Part shown: in pieces, positions 41,412 through 50,471 of the stretch | Layout of the letters: each line of letters opens with the position of its first letter | Numbering within the stretch: position 1 is the first letter of the stretch | Assembly: GCA_934322085.1 (NCBI GenBank) | Contig: CAKRGF010000001.1 | Span: forward strand, 1-64,000 | Direction of reading: 5' to 3' | DNA from: an uncultured Eubacterium sp. | Lineage (GTDB): Bacteria; Bacillota; Clostridia; Lachnospirales; Lachnospiraceae | Length of the DNA: 64,000 nucleotides | The notes under the pieces: model-generated | Seen by the model: only the letters and a program-made list of their open reading frames with translations | Database searches by the model: none | What the model was told of the DNA's origin: nothing | Translations under genes and position numbers: made by a program

Positions 41412-43229
41412 TTATTCTTCCTCATCCAGTTTCAAAACACTCATAAATGCCTTCTGCGGAATTTCTACATTGCCAATCTGGCGCATTCTCTTCTTTCCTT
41501 CCTTCTGCTTTTCAAGAAGTTTTCTCTTTCTGGAAATGTCACCACCATAACATTTGGCAAGAACGTCTTTCCGCACTGCCTTAACCGTTTCACGGGCAAT
41601 TACTTTATTTCCGATGGCTGCCTGAATCGGAATTTCAAAAAGATGTCTCGGAATTTCATTTTTCAATTTCTGGCACATCTTTCTTCCACGCTCATAAGCA
41701 GAACTTTCATGCACAATAAAGGACAGCGCATCGACTTCTTCTTTATTAATCAGAATATTTAATTTCACAAGGCTTGCTGTCTCATAGCCCTTCATCTCAT
41801 AATCAAAGGAAGCGTAACCACGTGAACGCGATTTTAATGAATCAAAAAAGTCGTAAATAATTTCATTCAACGGCAGTGTATACTTCAAAAGCGCACGTGT
41901 CTCTTCCATATATTCCATGCCCTGATAGACACCACGTCTTTCCTGACAAAGTTTCATAATAGCTCCCACAAATTCTGTCGTCACCATAATCTCTGCATCC
42001 ACAACCGGTTCTTCCATATGCTCAATTTCGGATGGGTCCGGGAGGTTTGAAGGATTTGTTACTTCAACCATTTCCCCGTTTGTTTTATAGACATGGTAAA
42101 CAACACCCGGTGCTGTCGTAACCAAATCCAGATTATATTCTCTCTCTAAACGCTCCTGAATAACTTCCAAATGCAAAAGTCCTAAAAATCCACAGCGGAA
42201 ACCAAATCCAAGAGCAATCGAAGTCTCTGCCTCAAACTGTAATGAAGCATCATTTAACTGCAATTTCTCCAGTGCATCGCGCAAATCCTGATATTTGGCA
42301 CCATCGGCCGGATAAAGACCGCAATAAACCATCGGCATTACCTTTTTATATCCCGGCAGTGCCTCTTTGCATGGATTTTCAGCATCCGTTACTGTATCAC
42401 CGACACGTGTTCCCTCTACATTTTTCAAACTGGCAGTAATATAGCCAACCATGCCCGCGGTCAATTCCTCACAGGGAATAAATTGACCGGCACCAAAAGT
42501 ACCAACTTCAACCACCTCTTCTTCTAAACCAGTCGCCATCATGTGAATTTTTGTTCCTTTTTTCACGGTACCGTCAAATAAGCGGCAGAAAATAATAACT
42601 CCCTTATAGGAATCGTATACCGAATCAAAAATTAACGCTTTAAGCGGTGCGGTATCATCGCCCTGCGGTGCCGGAATTTTTTTCACAATCTGCTCTAACA
42701 CTTCTTCAATATTTGTTCCTAATTTTGCGGAAATCAATGGCGCATCCTGTGCCTCAATGCCAATGACATCTTCGATTTCATTTTTTACTCGTTCCGGGTC
42801 AGCACTCGGCAAATCAATTTTATTGATAACCGGCATAATTTCCAAATCATGGTCAATTGCCAGATAACAGTTTGCCAGCGTCTGCGCCTCAATTCCCTGT
42901 GCCGCATCGACAATCAGAATAGCTCCCTCACATGCCGCCAGACTTCTTGATACCTCATAATTGAAATCCACGTGTCCCGGTGTGTCAATTAGGTTAAATA
43001 AATATTCCTCTCCATTTTTTGCCGTGTACGCCAGACGAACTGCCTGGGATTTTATCGTAATTCCACGTTCACGCTCCAATTCCATATTATCCAGCACCTG
43101 TGCCTGCATCTCACGGCTTGTAAGCAGTCCGGTCCGCTCAATAATACGGTCGGCAAGCGTTGATTTTCCATGGTCAATATGTGCTACAATACAAAAATTT
43201 CTTATATGATCTTTTCCAATAACTGACAT
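41412..43229 (-). CDS. lepA: Elongation factor 4 (LepA)
   Basis: LepA is a ribosome-dependent GTPase that promotes back-translocation or aids initiation and 30S biogenesis. The 605-residue protein has the G domain motifs AHIDHGKST, DTPGHVDF and NKIDLPSADPE, domains II, III and V shared with EF-G, and the unique C-terminal domain ending GNVEIPQKAFMSVLKLD. No domain is missing. It heads the operon with hemW, punA and the deaminase gene. Confidence 0.98.
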   Translation of the reverse strand: MSVIGKDHIRNFCIVAHIDHGKSTLADRIIERTGLLTSREMQAQVLDNMELERERGITIKSQAVRLAYTAKNGEEYLFNLIDTPGHVDFNYEVSRSLAACEGAILIVDAAQGIEAQTLANCYLAIDHDLEIMPVINKIDLPSADPERVKNEIEDVIGIEAQDAPLISAKLGTNIEEVLEQIVKKIPAPQGDDTAPLKALIFDSVYDSYKGVIIFCRLFDGTVKKGTKIHMMATGLEEEVVEVGTFGAGQFIPCEELTAGMVGYITASLKNVEGTRVGDTVTDAENPCKEALPGYKKVMPMVYCGLYPADGAKYQDLRDALEKLQLNDASLQFEAETSIALGFGFRCGFLGLLHLEVIQERLEREYNLDLVTTAPGVVYHVYKTNGEMVEVTNPSNLPDPSEIEHMEEPVVDAEIMVTTEFVGAIMKLCQERRGVYQGMEYMEETRALLKYTLPLNEIIYDFFDSLKSRSRGYASFDYEMKGYETASLVKLNILINKEEVDALSFIVHESSAYERGRKMCQKLKNEIPRHLFEIPIQAAIGNKVIARETVKAVRKDVLAKCYGGDISRKRKLLEKQKEGKKRMRQIGNVEIPQKAFMSVLKLDEEE

Positions 43230-43317
43230 AATAGTAATTCTTTCCTTTCCTACCTCAAATCTATCCCTATCTTAGCATAATTGCACATATTTTGCCACAA
43301 AAAAGTTCCTATCCGCC

Positions 43318-43346
43318 TTGTCTTTTCCACATTTATGGTGTAGAAT
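43318..43346 (+). promoter_or_regulatory. Promoter of the Big2-domain protein gene
   Basis: TTGTCT (43318-43323) and TAGAAT (43341-43346) with a 17-bp spacer; a TCAAGGAGG ribosome-binding site follows before the ATG at 43377. Confidence 0.65.
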
Positions 43347-43376
43347 ACAGATAATTAAGTCAAGGAGGAACACAAA

Positions 43377-44159
43377 ATGAGAAAACAGATGGCTAAAATA
43401 CTGACTGCCGTTTTACTGCTCGGCACATTGACCGATGTCTCGACTGCTAAAGCAGCATCGCCAAAATTAAATAAATCCAAATTAACCCTTTATATTGGTG
43501 GCAAATACACATTAAAGGTGAAAAAAACAACAGGAAAAGTGAAATGGAGTTCCAGCAAAAAATCGGTAGCCATTGTCTCTTCAAAAGGAAAGGTTACTGC
43601 AAAAAAAGCAGGAACAGCAAAAATCACAGCAAAAACCGGCACAAAAAAACTGGTTTGCAAACTTACTGTAAAAAATTATCCAATTGGCAAGGGCACAAAG
43701 TCCAGTCCTAAATCGGCATATAACAATAATAGTTTTACATTTTATGAAGAAGGAAAGAAAATCGGAAAATTTTCCATGAAACTGGAATCTTTTGCATCCG
43801 GTTCCAAAGCTGCCAAACTGGCCAGGAAAAATTCTGCAAATGTAACGCCAAAAGCAAATCAGGAGTATATTTATTTCCGATTTAAAATCACATATCACTC
43901 TGGCTCACAAACCATTAAGGCCAAAGATATTTTCAACTATTACTACAATATTTTTGGTAACAACTCTACCAAGCAAATAACAAATTTGGATTGGGGATTT
44001 TTCTTTGAGGATATTGACGACTTAGGACAGTCGCTATTATCTCCTGGCAATACGATAACTTGTGGAAAAGCAATCTTAGTTAATAAAGGATTTGCCCCAT
44101 ATACTTACCGTATTCAGACTGGCAAAAACACTTACACTTGGTTTACAACAGCAAGATAA
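43377..44159 (+). CDS. Secreted protein with Big2 Ig-like domain
   Basis: The 260-residue protein has a signal peptide (residues 1-27, ending TAKAA), then one bacterial Ig-like group 2 domain (about 28-100: KLTLYIGGKYTLKVKK, VKWSSSKKSVAIVSSKGKVT, GTAKITAKTG), and a C-terminal domain of about 150 residues that I do not recognise with certainty. Its all-beta pattern resembles DUF4352-type telokin-like extracellular domains. It has its own promoter and shares a bidirectional terminator with the GH27 gene. A surface or envelope role is likely, but no ligand can be named. Confidence 0.8.
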   Translation: MRKQMAKILTAVLLLGTLTDVSTAKAASPKLNKSKLTLYIGGKYTLKVKKTTGKVKWSSSKKSVAIVSSKGKVTAKKAGTAKITAKTGTKKLVCKLTVKNYPIGKGTKSSPKSAYNNNSFTFYEEGKKIGKFSMKLESFASGSKAAKLARKNSANVTPKANQEYIYFRFKITYHSGSQTIKAKDIFNYYYNIFGNNSTKQITNLDWGFFFEDIDDLGQSLLSPGNTITCGKAILVNKGFAPYTYRIQTGKNTYTWFTTAR

Positions 44160-44174
44160 TAAATTAAGAAAATC

Positions 44175-44209
44175 AAAAAGCAAGTCTGCTTGTGAGACTT
44201 GCTTTTTTT
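44175..44209. terminator. Bidirectional terminator between Big2 and GH27 genes
   Basis: Perfect 13-bp stem AAAAAGCAAGTCT / AGACTTGCTTTTT with a seven-base loop; the T run serves the plus strand and the A run serves as T run on the minus strand, ending the two convergent genes. Confidence 0.85.
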
Positions 44210-44212
44210 ATA

Positions 44213-45451
44213 CTAAGATTCTAAAAGGACACAGCCATGTGTAGGAATTGTTATCTTCTGTTTTATTTGGATTTCCTCTCCTGTCCATAAATCATATGCT
44301 GTTTCTTTTTCCTGAATTTTAAGTAATTCACTGATATTTACCATGCAGTTAAAAGCAGATACATTGAAAATTGCGGTATACTTTCCTGCTTTCCATGCAA
44401 TCACAGTATCATCCCGGAATATTTCTTTTGCCTGTCCTGCCGGCAGTTCCAATAAAGAAAACACCTTTTTATTACATAACAGCGATAAAGTTTCTTCATC
44501 CAGTTTAGTCAATTCTGCACCCAGCATGAGTGGTGACTGAAAGATACACCAAAGTGTCATCATCGTCTTCTGTTCATCATAGGTAAGTGCTGACTTTCTT
44601 TCATCATCAAAGCCCTTTCCAATCATTCCAAATGGGAGCATATCACAATCTGGATAACCGCCCTGCCGGTTCAATCCCTGCCAGTTGTGGCAGCGGTCAA
44701 ACATATCGCGAAGCGACCCCCAGTTATCCCACAAATCATCAGTAATGCGCCACATATTTGCATTTTCATGGTAAAACTCATTTTCTTCAACAAGTGCCGG
44801 TCCCGGTGACAGACTTAACACAATGTCTCTGCCAGATTTTTCAATTGCCCGATGAAGCATCCTAATTTCCTCTTTCGAGGAATCTGCATCCATACGGCAG
44901 ATATCGTCACATTTGATAAAATCAACTCCCCAGTCCGCATAAAGAGAAACTAGAGAATCATAATATTCCTGTGCCCCCTCAACTCCCGGTGTCACACCAT
45001 ACATATCCGGATTCCAGCTGCAAATCGAATAAGCATCTGCAACTTCATTTGCTGTTTTATCGGTGCCAAGAATTTTTGTCCTTTTATAAGCTGCCAGGCG
45101 GGGTATTCCCCTCATAATATGAATTCCGAATTTCAGCCCCAGCCCATGCACATAATCCGCTAACGGTCCAAAACCTCTGCCGCCCGCAGAGGACGGAAAG
45201 CGCTCAACACATGGCAGTAAGCGACTATATTCATCCATCTCCACACGGCAGAACGGAACATACTGAAAACGCTCTCTCTGCTCACCGGCTTCATAAGAGT
45301 ACCAAGCAATGTCAACAACTACATACTCCCATCCATATTCCTTTAAATGAGATGCCATATAATCGGCATTTGCCCGAACCTGTTCCTCATTTACGGTCGT
45401 ATCATAATAATCATAACTATTCCATCCCATCGGTGTTTTTTTTAAGTTCAT
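44213..45451 (-). CDS. Glycoside hydrolase family 27 (alpha-galactosidase-like)
   Basis: GH27 enzymes are mostly alpha-galactosidases with a TIM barrel and a C-terminal beta domain. The 412-residue protein begins MNLKKTPMGWNSYDYYDTTV, the family N-terminal signature, has the nucleophile region VDFIKCDDIC (near residue 177), and the acid/base aspartate region MWRITDDLWDNW (near 236). There is no signal peptide, so it would act on imported oligosaccharides. No transporter or sugar regulator lies next to it, which is unusual for such genes. Substrates could include beta-arabinopyranosides or other sugars. Confidence 0.88.
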   Translation of the reverse strand: MNLKKTPMGWNSYDYYDTTVNEEQVRANADYMASHLKEYGWEYVVVDIAWYSYEAGEQRERFQYVPFCRVEMDEYSRLLPCVERFPSSAGGRGFGPLADYVHGLGLKFGIHIMRGIPRLAAYKRTKILGTDKTANEVADAYSICSWNPDMYGVTPGVEGAQEYYDSLVSLYADWGVDFIKCDDICRMDADSSKEEIRMLHRAIEKSGRDIVLSLSPGPALVEENEFYHENANMWRITDDLWDNWGSLRDMFDRCHNWQGLNRQGGYPDCDMLPFGMIGKGFDDERKSALTYDEQKTMMTLWCIFQSPLMLGAELTKLDEETLSLLCNKKVFSLLELPAGQAKEIFRDDTVIAWKAGKYTAIFNVSAFNCMVNISELLKIQEKETAYDLWTGEEIQIKQKITIPTHGCVLLES

Positions 45452-45531
45452 AAATACAATCCTCCTATTTTTTCTCTATCGTACTATTTTTGTAATAACT
45501 TTTCTATATTTTTTTGTGACAATGCCATGTT

Positions 45532-45546
45532 AAAATGTGACATTTT
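45532..45546. promoter_or_regulatory. Palindrome upstream of trkA, possible operator
   Basis: Perfect inverted repeat AAAATGT-G-ACATTTT; a second TGTGACA occurs 21 bp upstream in direct orientation. It lies between the divergent GH27 and trkA genes, just ahead of the trkA -35 element. Function unknown. Confidence 0.35.
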
Positions 45547-45563
45547 CAGTTAAATTCCTATGG

Positions 45564-45591
45564 TTGTATTTTTTTTCGTTCGTGCTATAAT
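45564..45591 (+). promoter_or_regulatory. Promoter of trkA-trkH
   Basis: TTGTAT (45564-45569), 16-bp spacer ending TGC, and perfect TATAAT (45586-45591), an extended -10 promoter 31 bp before the start codon. Confidence 0.75.
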
Positions 45592-45621
45592 AGATACAGA
45601 CTTTTGGAGGTATATATTATT

Positions 45622-47016
45622 ATGAAAATCAGTAATAAAATGCAGGCAAAAAACGGCTTAAATATTATTATAGTTGGATGTGGCAAAGTGGGAATGACCC
45701 TAATCGAACAATTAAGCAAAGAAGGCCACGATATTACCATTATTGACAAGAACGCAACGAAAGTTCAGGAAATGTCAAATTTGTATGATATTATGGGGCT
45801 GGTCGGAAATGGTGCCAGTTACAGTGTGCAAATGGAAGCCGGAATTGAACACGCCGATTTAATTATTGCGGTAACAGCTTCTGATGAATTAAATCTATTA
45901 TGCTGTACGGTAGCTAAACAGGTCGGCGACTGCGCTGCAATTGCCCGTGTCCGCACACCAGACTACAGTAAAGAAGCCGGATACCTGCGAGAAAAACTTG
46001 GTCTCACCATGATTATTAATCCGGAATTAGAGGCCTCCCTTGAAACCGCCCGTATTCTTTATCTCCCAACGGCATTAGAAGTAAACTCTTTTGCTCATGG
46101 TCAGGCAGAAATTGTAAAATTCAAGATTCCGGAAGGAAATCTTTTAGACGGTATGACAATTGCCACTTTAGGAAAAAGTATTACAAATGAAATTCTTATC
46201 TGCGCCATTGAACGTGAAGGCGAAGTTTATATCCCTGGTGGTAATTTTCAAATGGCAAAAGACGACATTGTTTCTTTTGTTGCTCCAAGACGCCACATCC
46301 GCAGTTTCCTGAAAAAAATTGGTTTTAAAACGAAACAGGTAAAAGATGCTATGATTGTCGGTGGCGGAAAGGCTTCTTATTATTTGGCAAAACAGCTGAT
46401 TGCAATGGGAATTGATGTAAAAATCATTGAGCAGAACAAGGAACGCTGTGAGGAATTAAGTATTTTACTGCCGGAAGCAATTATTATTAATGGAGACGGC
46501 ACAGATGAGGAAGTTTTGCGTGAAGAAGGAATTGAATATGCACAGGCATTTATTCCTCTGACCGGTATTGATGAGGAAAATATTATGCTGACACTCCATG
46601 CAAAGCAGATTTCCAAAGCAAAATTAGTAACAAAAATCAATCGAAGCACTTTTAAAAATGTAATTAGCAAACTGGATTTGGGCAGTGTAATTTATCCACG
46701 TTACATCACGTCCGAAGCCATTATTGCTTATGTACGTGCGAAAAAGAATTCGACAAACAGCAATATTGAAACCTTGTATCATATGTTTGATAACCGCGCA
46801 GAAGCCATTGAATTTCGTGTCAATGAGCCATCTTCTGTTACCGGTATTCCACTGAAGGATTTGATGTTAAAAAATGATTTGCTGGTTTCCTTTATCTATC
46901 GAAACGGCACAGTACGAATTCCAAGCGGATTAGATACAATTGAAGTTGGCGATACCGTTATGATTGTTACAACTCATACCGGTTTAGATAATATACAGGA
47001 TATTATAAGGAGTTAA
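45622..47016 (+). CDS. trkA: TrkA, potassium uptake NAD-binding regulatory subunit
   Basis: TrkA is the cytoplasmic gating ring of the Trk potassium channel and binds NAD(H) or adenine nucleotides. The 464-residue protein has two RCK units, each with a Rossmann fold (IIIVGCGKVGMTLIEQL near residue 14 and AMIVGGGKASYYLAKQL near 240) and a C-terminal TrkA_C subdomain. An apparent upstream TTG at 45604 is itself the ribosome-binding site (TTGGAGG), so the ATG at 45622 is used. It precedes trkH by six bases. Confidence 0.95.
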   Translation: MKISNKMQAKNGLNIIIVGCGKVGMTLIEQLSKEGHDITIIDKNATKVQEMSNLYDIMGLVGNGASYSVQMEAGIEHADLIIAVTASDELNLLCCTVAKQVGDCAAIARVRTPDYSKEAGYLREKLGLTMIINPELEASLETARILYLPTALEVNSFAHGQAEIVKFKIPEGNLLDGMTIATLGKSITNEILICAIEREGEVYIPGGNFQMAKDDIVSFVAPRRHIRSFLKKIGFKTKQVKDAMIVGGGKASYYLAKQLIAMGIDVKIIEQNKERCEELSILLPEAIIINGDGTDEEVLREEGIEYAQAFIPLTGIDEENIMLTLHAKQISKAKLVTKINRSTFKNVISKLDLGSVIYPRYITSEAIIAYVRAKKNSTNSNIETLYHMFDNRAEAIEFRVNEPSSVTGIPLKDLMLKNDLLVSFIYRNGTVRIPSGLDTIEVGDTVMIVTTHTGLDNIQDIIRS

Positions 47017-47022
47017 TGAATT

Positions 47023-48492
47023 ATGAATACATCAATTATCCGCTATATTGTCGGATACATTTTAAAGATTGAGGCAGCCCTCTTACTGATTCCTTCCATT
47101 GTAGCTGCTATTTACCGCGAACCGGAGGGATTATGTTATCTTTCTGTTTCCGCTCTGTGCATCTTCCTTGGTGTACTCCTCTCTTTCCGGAAACCGAAAA
47201 ATCATGTTTTTTATTTAAAAGAAGGCTGTGTTGCCACATCCTTAAGCTGGATTGTACTCAGTTTTTTTGGTGCCATTCCATTTTTACTGACCGGTGAAAT
47301 CACATCCGTACCGGATGCTTTATTTGAAACCATTTCCGGTTTCACAACAACCGGTGCCAGTGTTTTAAGTAATGTGGAAGCACTTTCCCACTGCTCGCTT
47401 TTCTGGCGCAGTTTCACACACTGGGTTGGCGGCATGGGTGTTCTGGTCTTTTTGCTTGCTGTCATTCCACTGAGCGGCGGTTCGCATATCAATCTGATGC
47501 GCGCAGAAAGCCCGGGACCATCTGTGGAAAAACTGGTACCAAAAGTCCGTTCAACTGCACGGATTCTTTATGTTATTTATTTGACACTCACCATCATTGA
47601 GATTGTTTTACTTCTCCTTGGTAACATGCCTTTGTTTGATTCCCTCACCATCAGTTTTGGTACAGCAGGAACCGGTGGTTTTGGAATTAAAAATGACAGT
47701 TTAGGCAGTTATTCGGCTTATTTACAATGGGTTGTTACTATTTTTATGATTTTGTTTGGTGTGAATTTTAATGCCTTTTACCTGATTTTATACCGTAAAT
47801 TTAAAAAGGCATTCCGCATGGAAGAAGTCAGATATTACTTTTTAATTATCTTCGCTTCCATCGCAATTATCACTATGCAGATTCTCCATACCTCTGCCGG
47901 TATTTTTGATGCACTGCGCCACGCTTCTTTCCAGGTGGCATCCATCATTACAACAACCGGTTATTCAACCATTGATTTTAACCTGTGGTCACAGACATGT
48001 AAAACGATATTAGTTCTCTTGATGTTTGTCGGTGCCTGCGCAGGCAGTACCGGAGGCGGAATCAAGGTGTCACGTTTTGTCATTCTTTGCAAGACTGTAA
48101 AAAAAGAATTGAATGCTTATATTCATCCAAAAAGTATCAAAAAAATTAATTTTGAGCACAAAACGGTAGAACATGAGGTAGTACGTGCGACAAATGTGTA
48201 TTTTATTACCTTTATGATTCTGTTTGCGTTTTCTGTGTTTGCAATTTCCTTTGATGGCAATGACTTAATTACGAACTTTACTGCCGTGGCAGCTACAATT
48301 AATAATATTGGTCCCGGTCTTGAACTAGTCGGCCCTACCCAGAACTTCGGATTGTTTAGCGGATTTTCCAAATTTGTCCTTATGTTTGATATGCTTGCCG
48401 GACGATTGGAATTGTTCCCGCTTCTCCTTCTGTTCCATCCTACTTTGTGGAAAGAAATTGCTTCTGAAAAGATAAGGAAGTTAAAGAAGTAA
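47023..48492 (+). CDS. trkH: TrkH potassium uptake channel subunit
   Basis: TrkH is the membrane pore of the Trk system. The 489-residue protein has four pore-loop repeats with their filter glycines: ISGFTTTGASVLS, GTAGTGGFGI, ITTTGYSTID and NNIGPGLELVGP. About ten hydrophobic segments are visible and the GACAGSTGGGIKVSR loop sits between repeats three and four. It is cotranscribed with trkA. The 177-bp spacer behind it carries several hairpins. Confidence 0.95.
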   Translation: MNTSIIRYIVGYILKIEAALLLIPSIVAAIYREPEGLCYLSVSALCIFLGVLLSFRKPKNHVFYLKEGCVATSLSWIVLSFFGAIPFLLTGEITSVPDALFETISGFTTTGASVLSNVEALSHCSLFWRSFTHWVGGMGVLVFLLAVIPLSGGSHINLMRAESPGPSVEKLVPKVRSTARILYVIYLTLTIIEIVLLLLGNMPLFDSLTISFGTAGTGGFGIKNDSLGSYSAYLQWVVTIFMILFGVNFNAFYLILYRKFKKAFRMEEVRYYFLIIFASIAIITMQILHTSAGIFDALRHASFQVASIITTTGYSTIDFNLWSQTCKTILVLLMFVGACAGSTGGGIKVSRFVILCKTVKKELNAYIHPKSIKKINFEHKTVEHEVVRATNVYFITFMILFAFSVFAISFDGNDLITNFTAVAATINNIGPGLELVGPTQNFGLFSGFSKFVLMFDMLAGRLELFPLLLLFHPTLWKEIASEKIRKLKK

Positions 48493-48669
48493 ATTCATAT
48501 TATATATTTCCGTAATTTAACAGAATCCGGTTATCTTCTCGTGGGCGCTCCCGCTTGTTGAGATGCGTAGCAGCAGGGGTACTGAAAATCTACGCAAAAC
48601 GAGCTTGTCAAACCAACTTGACAAGCTCGTCTCACTATAATTTATTATCTGTAAATAATATTTCTAGAA
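48493..48669. other. Structured spacer between trkH and the GGGtGRT gene
   Basis: No gene is visible. The spacer contains a stem GCGTAGCAG...CTG...CTACGC (48565-48595) immediately followed by a perfect 13-bp stem ACGAGCTTGTCAA/TTGACAAGCTCGT (48599-48630). The GC-rich part 48538-48556 contrasts with the AT-rich surroundings. Confidence 0.5.
48595..48630 (-). terminator. Terminator of the GGGtGRT operon
   Basis: Minus-strand stem ACGAGCTTGTCAA...TTGACAAGCTCGT (13 perfect pairs, six-base loop) followed by four T. It lies 40 bp after the GGGtGRT stop codon. Confidence 0.7.
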
Positions 48670-49680
48670 TTAGAATTTACCAGCTTCTGCTGCTTCCTGA
48701 ATGGAAACGGCTACGGCTACGGTCATACCAACCATTGGGTTGTTACCTGCACCGATAAGTCCCATCATTTCTACGTGAGCAGGTACAGAAGAAGAACCAG
48801 CGAACTGTGCGTCACTGTGCATACGTCCTAATGTATCTGTCATACCATAAGAAGCAGGACCGGCTGCCATGTTATCCGGGTGAAGTGTACGTCCTGTACC
48901 ACCACCGGATGCTACGGAGAAGTACTTCTTGCCCTGTTCAAGACACTCTTTCTTGTATGTTCCTGCAACTGGATGCTGGAAACGAGTAGGGTTTGTAGAG
49001 TTACCTGTAATAGATACGTCTACGCCCTCTTTGTGCATGATGGCAACACCTTCCTGAACGTCGTTTGCACCATAGCAGTTAACTTTAGCGCGAAGACCTT
49101 CCGAATAAGATTTACGGAATACTTCTTTTACTTCGTTCTTATATGGGTCATACTCTGTCTCAACAAATGTAAATCCATTAATACGGGAAATAATCTGTGC
49201 TGCATCTTTTCCAAGACCGTTCAAGATAACGCGAAGTGGTTTTTTACGAACTTTGTTTGCCTTCTCAGCAATACCGATAGCACCTTCTGCTGCAGCAAAG
49301 GACTCATGTCCGGCAAGGAAACAGAAACACTCTGTCTCTTCTTCCAAAAGCATTTTACCAAGGTTACCATGTCCAAGACCTACTTTACGTGTATCGGCTA
49401 CTGAACCAGGAATACAAAATGCCTGAAGTCCGATACCGATTGCTGCTGCGGCGTCTGCTGCTCTCTTGCATCCTTTTTTGATTGCAATTGCAGCACCTAC
49501 TGTGTATGCCCAGCAAGCATTTTCAAAACAAATTGGCTGAATACCTTTAATCTGGTCATATACATTCAAACCAGCATCTTTCGTAATCTTCTCTGCTTCT
49601 TCGATAGAGGAGATACCATACTCAGCTAATACGCCATTGATTTTATCAATTCTTCTTTCATATGATTCAAATAAAGCCAT
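48670..49680 (-). CDS. GGGtGRT protein, uncharacterised iron-sulphur-associated family
   Basis: This 336-residue cytoplasmic protein belongs to the family named for its motif, here SGGGTGRTLHPDNMA (GGG at residue 259). Other conserved glycine-rich stretches are IGIGLQAFCIPGSVAD and GLIGAGNNPMVGMTVAVA. Cysteines occur at FENACWAYTVG, EETECFCFLAGHESF and KKECLEQG. No enzymatic activity has been assigned that I know of. It follows a NifU-like scaffold gene by 18 bases, and the pair has its own promoter and terminator, so they probably act together in iron-sulphur or sulphur metabolism. The function is unknown. Confidence 0.88.
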   Translation of the reverse strand: MALFESYERRIDKINGVLAEYGISSIEEAEKITKDAGLNVYDQIKGIQPICFENACWAYTVGAAIAIKKGCKRAADAAAAIGIGLQAFCIPGSVADTRKVGLGHGNLGKMLLEEETECFCFLAGHESFAAAEGAIGIAEKANKVRKKPLRVILNGLGKDAAQIISRINGFTFVETEYDPYKNEVKEVFRKSYSEGLRAKVNCYGANDVQEGVAIMHKEGVDVSITGNSTNPTRFQHPVAGTYKKECLEQGKKYFSVASGGGTGRTLHPDNMAAGPASYGMTDTLGRMHSDAQFAGSSSVPAHVEMMGLIGAGNNPMVGMTVAVAVSIQEAAEAGKF

Positions 49681-49698
49681 TATTCTATCCTCCTCTAT

Positions 49699-50403
49699 TT
49701 ATTTAAGAACTTCATCTGTTCTAGGGTCGATGATTTTAACTGCATCATCTACACGGCCATACTGTCCGCAAGCTTTCTCGTAAGCAGTATTCGGGTCATC
49801 ACCTTGTTTAATGAAATCTGTCATTTTACCAAGACTTACAAATTTGTAACCAATAATCATGTCTTCCTCATCGAGAGCGATTCCGGTAACATAACCTTCT
49901 GCCATCTCTAAGTAACGAGGACCTTTTTTCAATGTACCATACATCGTACCAACCTGGGAACGAAGTCCTTTACCAAGGTCTTCCAAACCAGCACCGATTG
50001 GCAAACCATCTTCTGAGAATGCACTCTGTGTTCTACCATATACAATCTGGAGGAATAACTCTCTCATAGCAGTATTGATAGCGTCACATACAAGGTCAGT
50101 ATTCAAAGCTTCCATAACGGTTCTTCCCGGAAGAATCTCAGCTGCCATAGCTGCGGAATGAGTCATACCGGAACATCCGATAGTCTCAACCAGAGCTTCC
50201 TGAATAATACCCTCTTTTACATTCAATGTAAGTTTACATGCTCCCTGCTGAGGTGCACACCAGCCTACACCATGTGTCAAACCAGAGATATCTTTAACTT
50301 CTTTTGCTTTTACCCATTTTGCTTCTTCTGGAATCGGTGCACAACCATGGTTCACACCCTGAGCAACTGGGCACATGTTTTCTACTTCCTGTGAATAAAT
50401 CAT
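49699..50403 (-). CDS. NifU/IscU-like iron-sulphur cluster scaffold
   Basis: The 234-residue protein carries an IscU/NifU-N-like scaffold region: LVETIGCSGMTHSAAMAAEI resembles the GCxxxxAS cluster-ligand block. Cysteines at positions 11, 21, 49, 56, 77 and 105 may hold a cluster. The C-terminal 100 residues are specific to this branch. It is longer than a standard IscU (about 130-145 residues) and is the type that accompanies GGGtGRT proteins. No cysteine desulphurase gene is adjacent. The ATG has GAAAGGAGTTATGAC ahead, and a strong promoter (50443-50471) overlaps the end of the upstream gene. Confidence 0.85.
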   Translation of the reverse strand: MIYSQEVENMCPVAQGVNHGCAPIPEEAKWVKAKEVKDISGLTHGVGWCAPQQGACKLTLNVKEGIIQEALVETIGCSGMTHSAAMAAEILPGRTVMEALNTDLVCDAINTAMRELFLQIVYGRTQSAFSEDGLPIGAGLEDLGKGLRSQVGTMYGTLKKGPRYLEMAEGYVTGIALDEEDMIIGYKFVSLGKMTDFIKQGDDPNTAYEKACGQYGRVDDAVKIIDPRTDEVLK

Positions 50404-50442
50404 GTCATAACTCCTTTCAGAATTTTGTTCCTATACTTAAAA

Positions 50443-50471
50443 AGAATACAATATTTCGACATTTTTGTCAA
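50443..50471 (-). promoter_or_regulatory. Promoter of the scaffold-GGGtGRT operon
   Basis: Minus-strand TTGACA (50466-50471) and TATTCT (50443-50448) with a 17-bp spacer, 40 bp before the scaffold start codon. The -35 overlaps the stop codon of the preceding gene. Confidence 0.75.
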
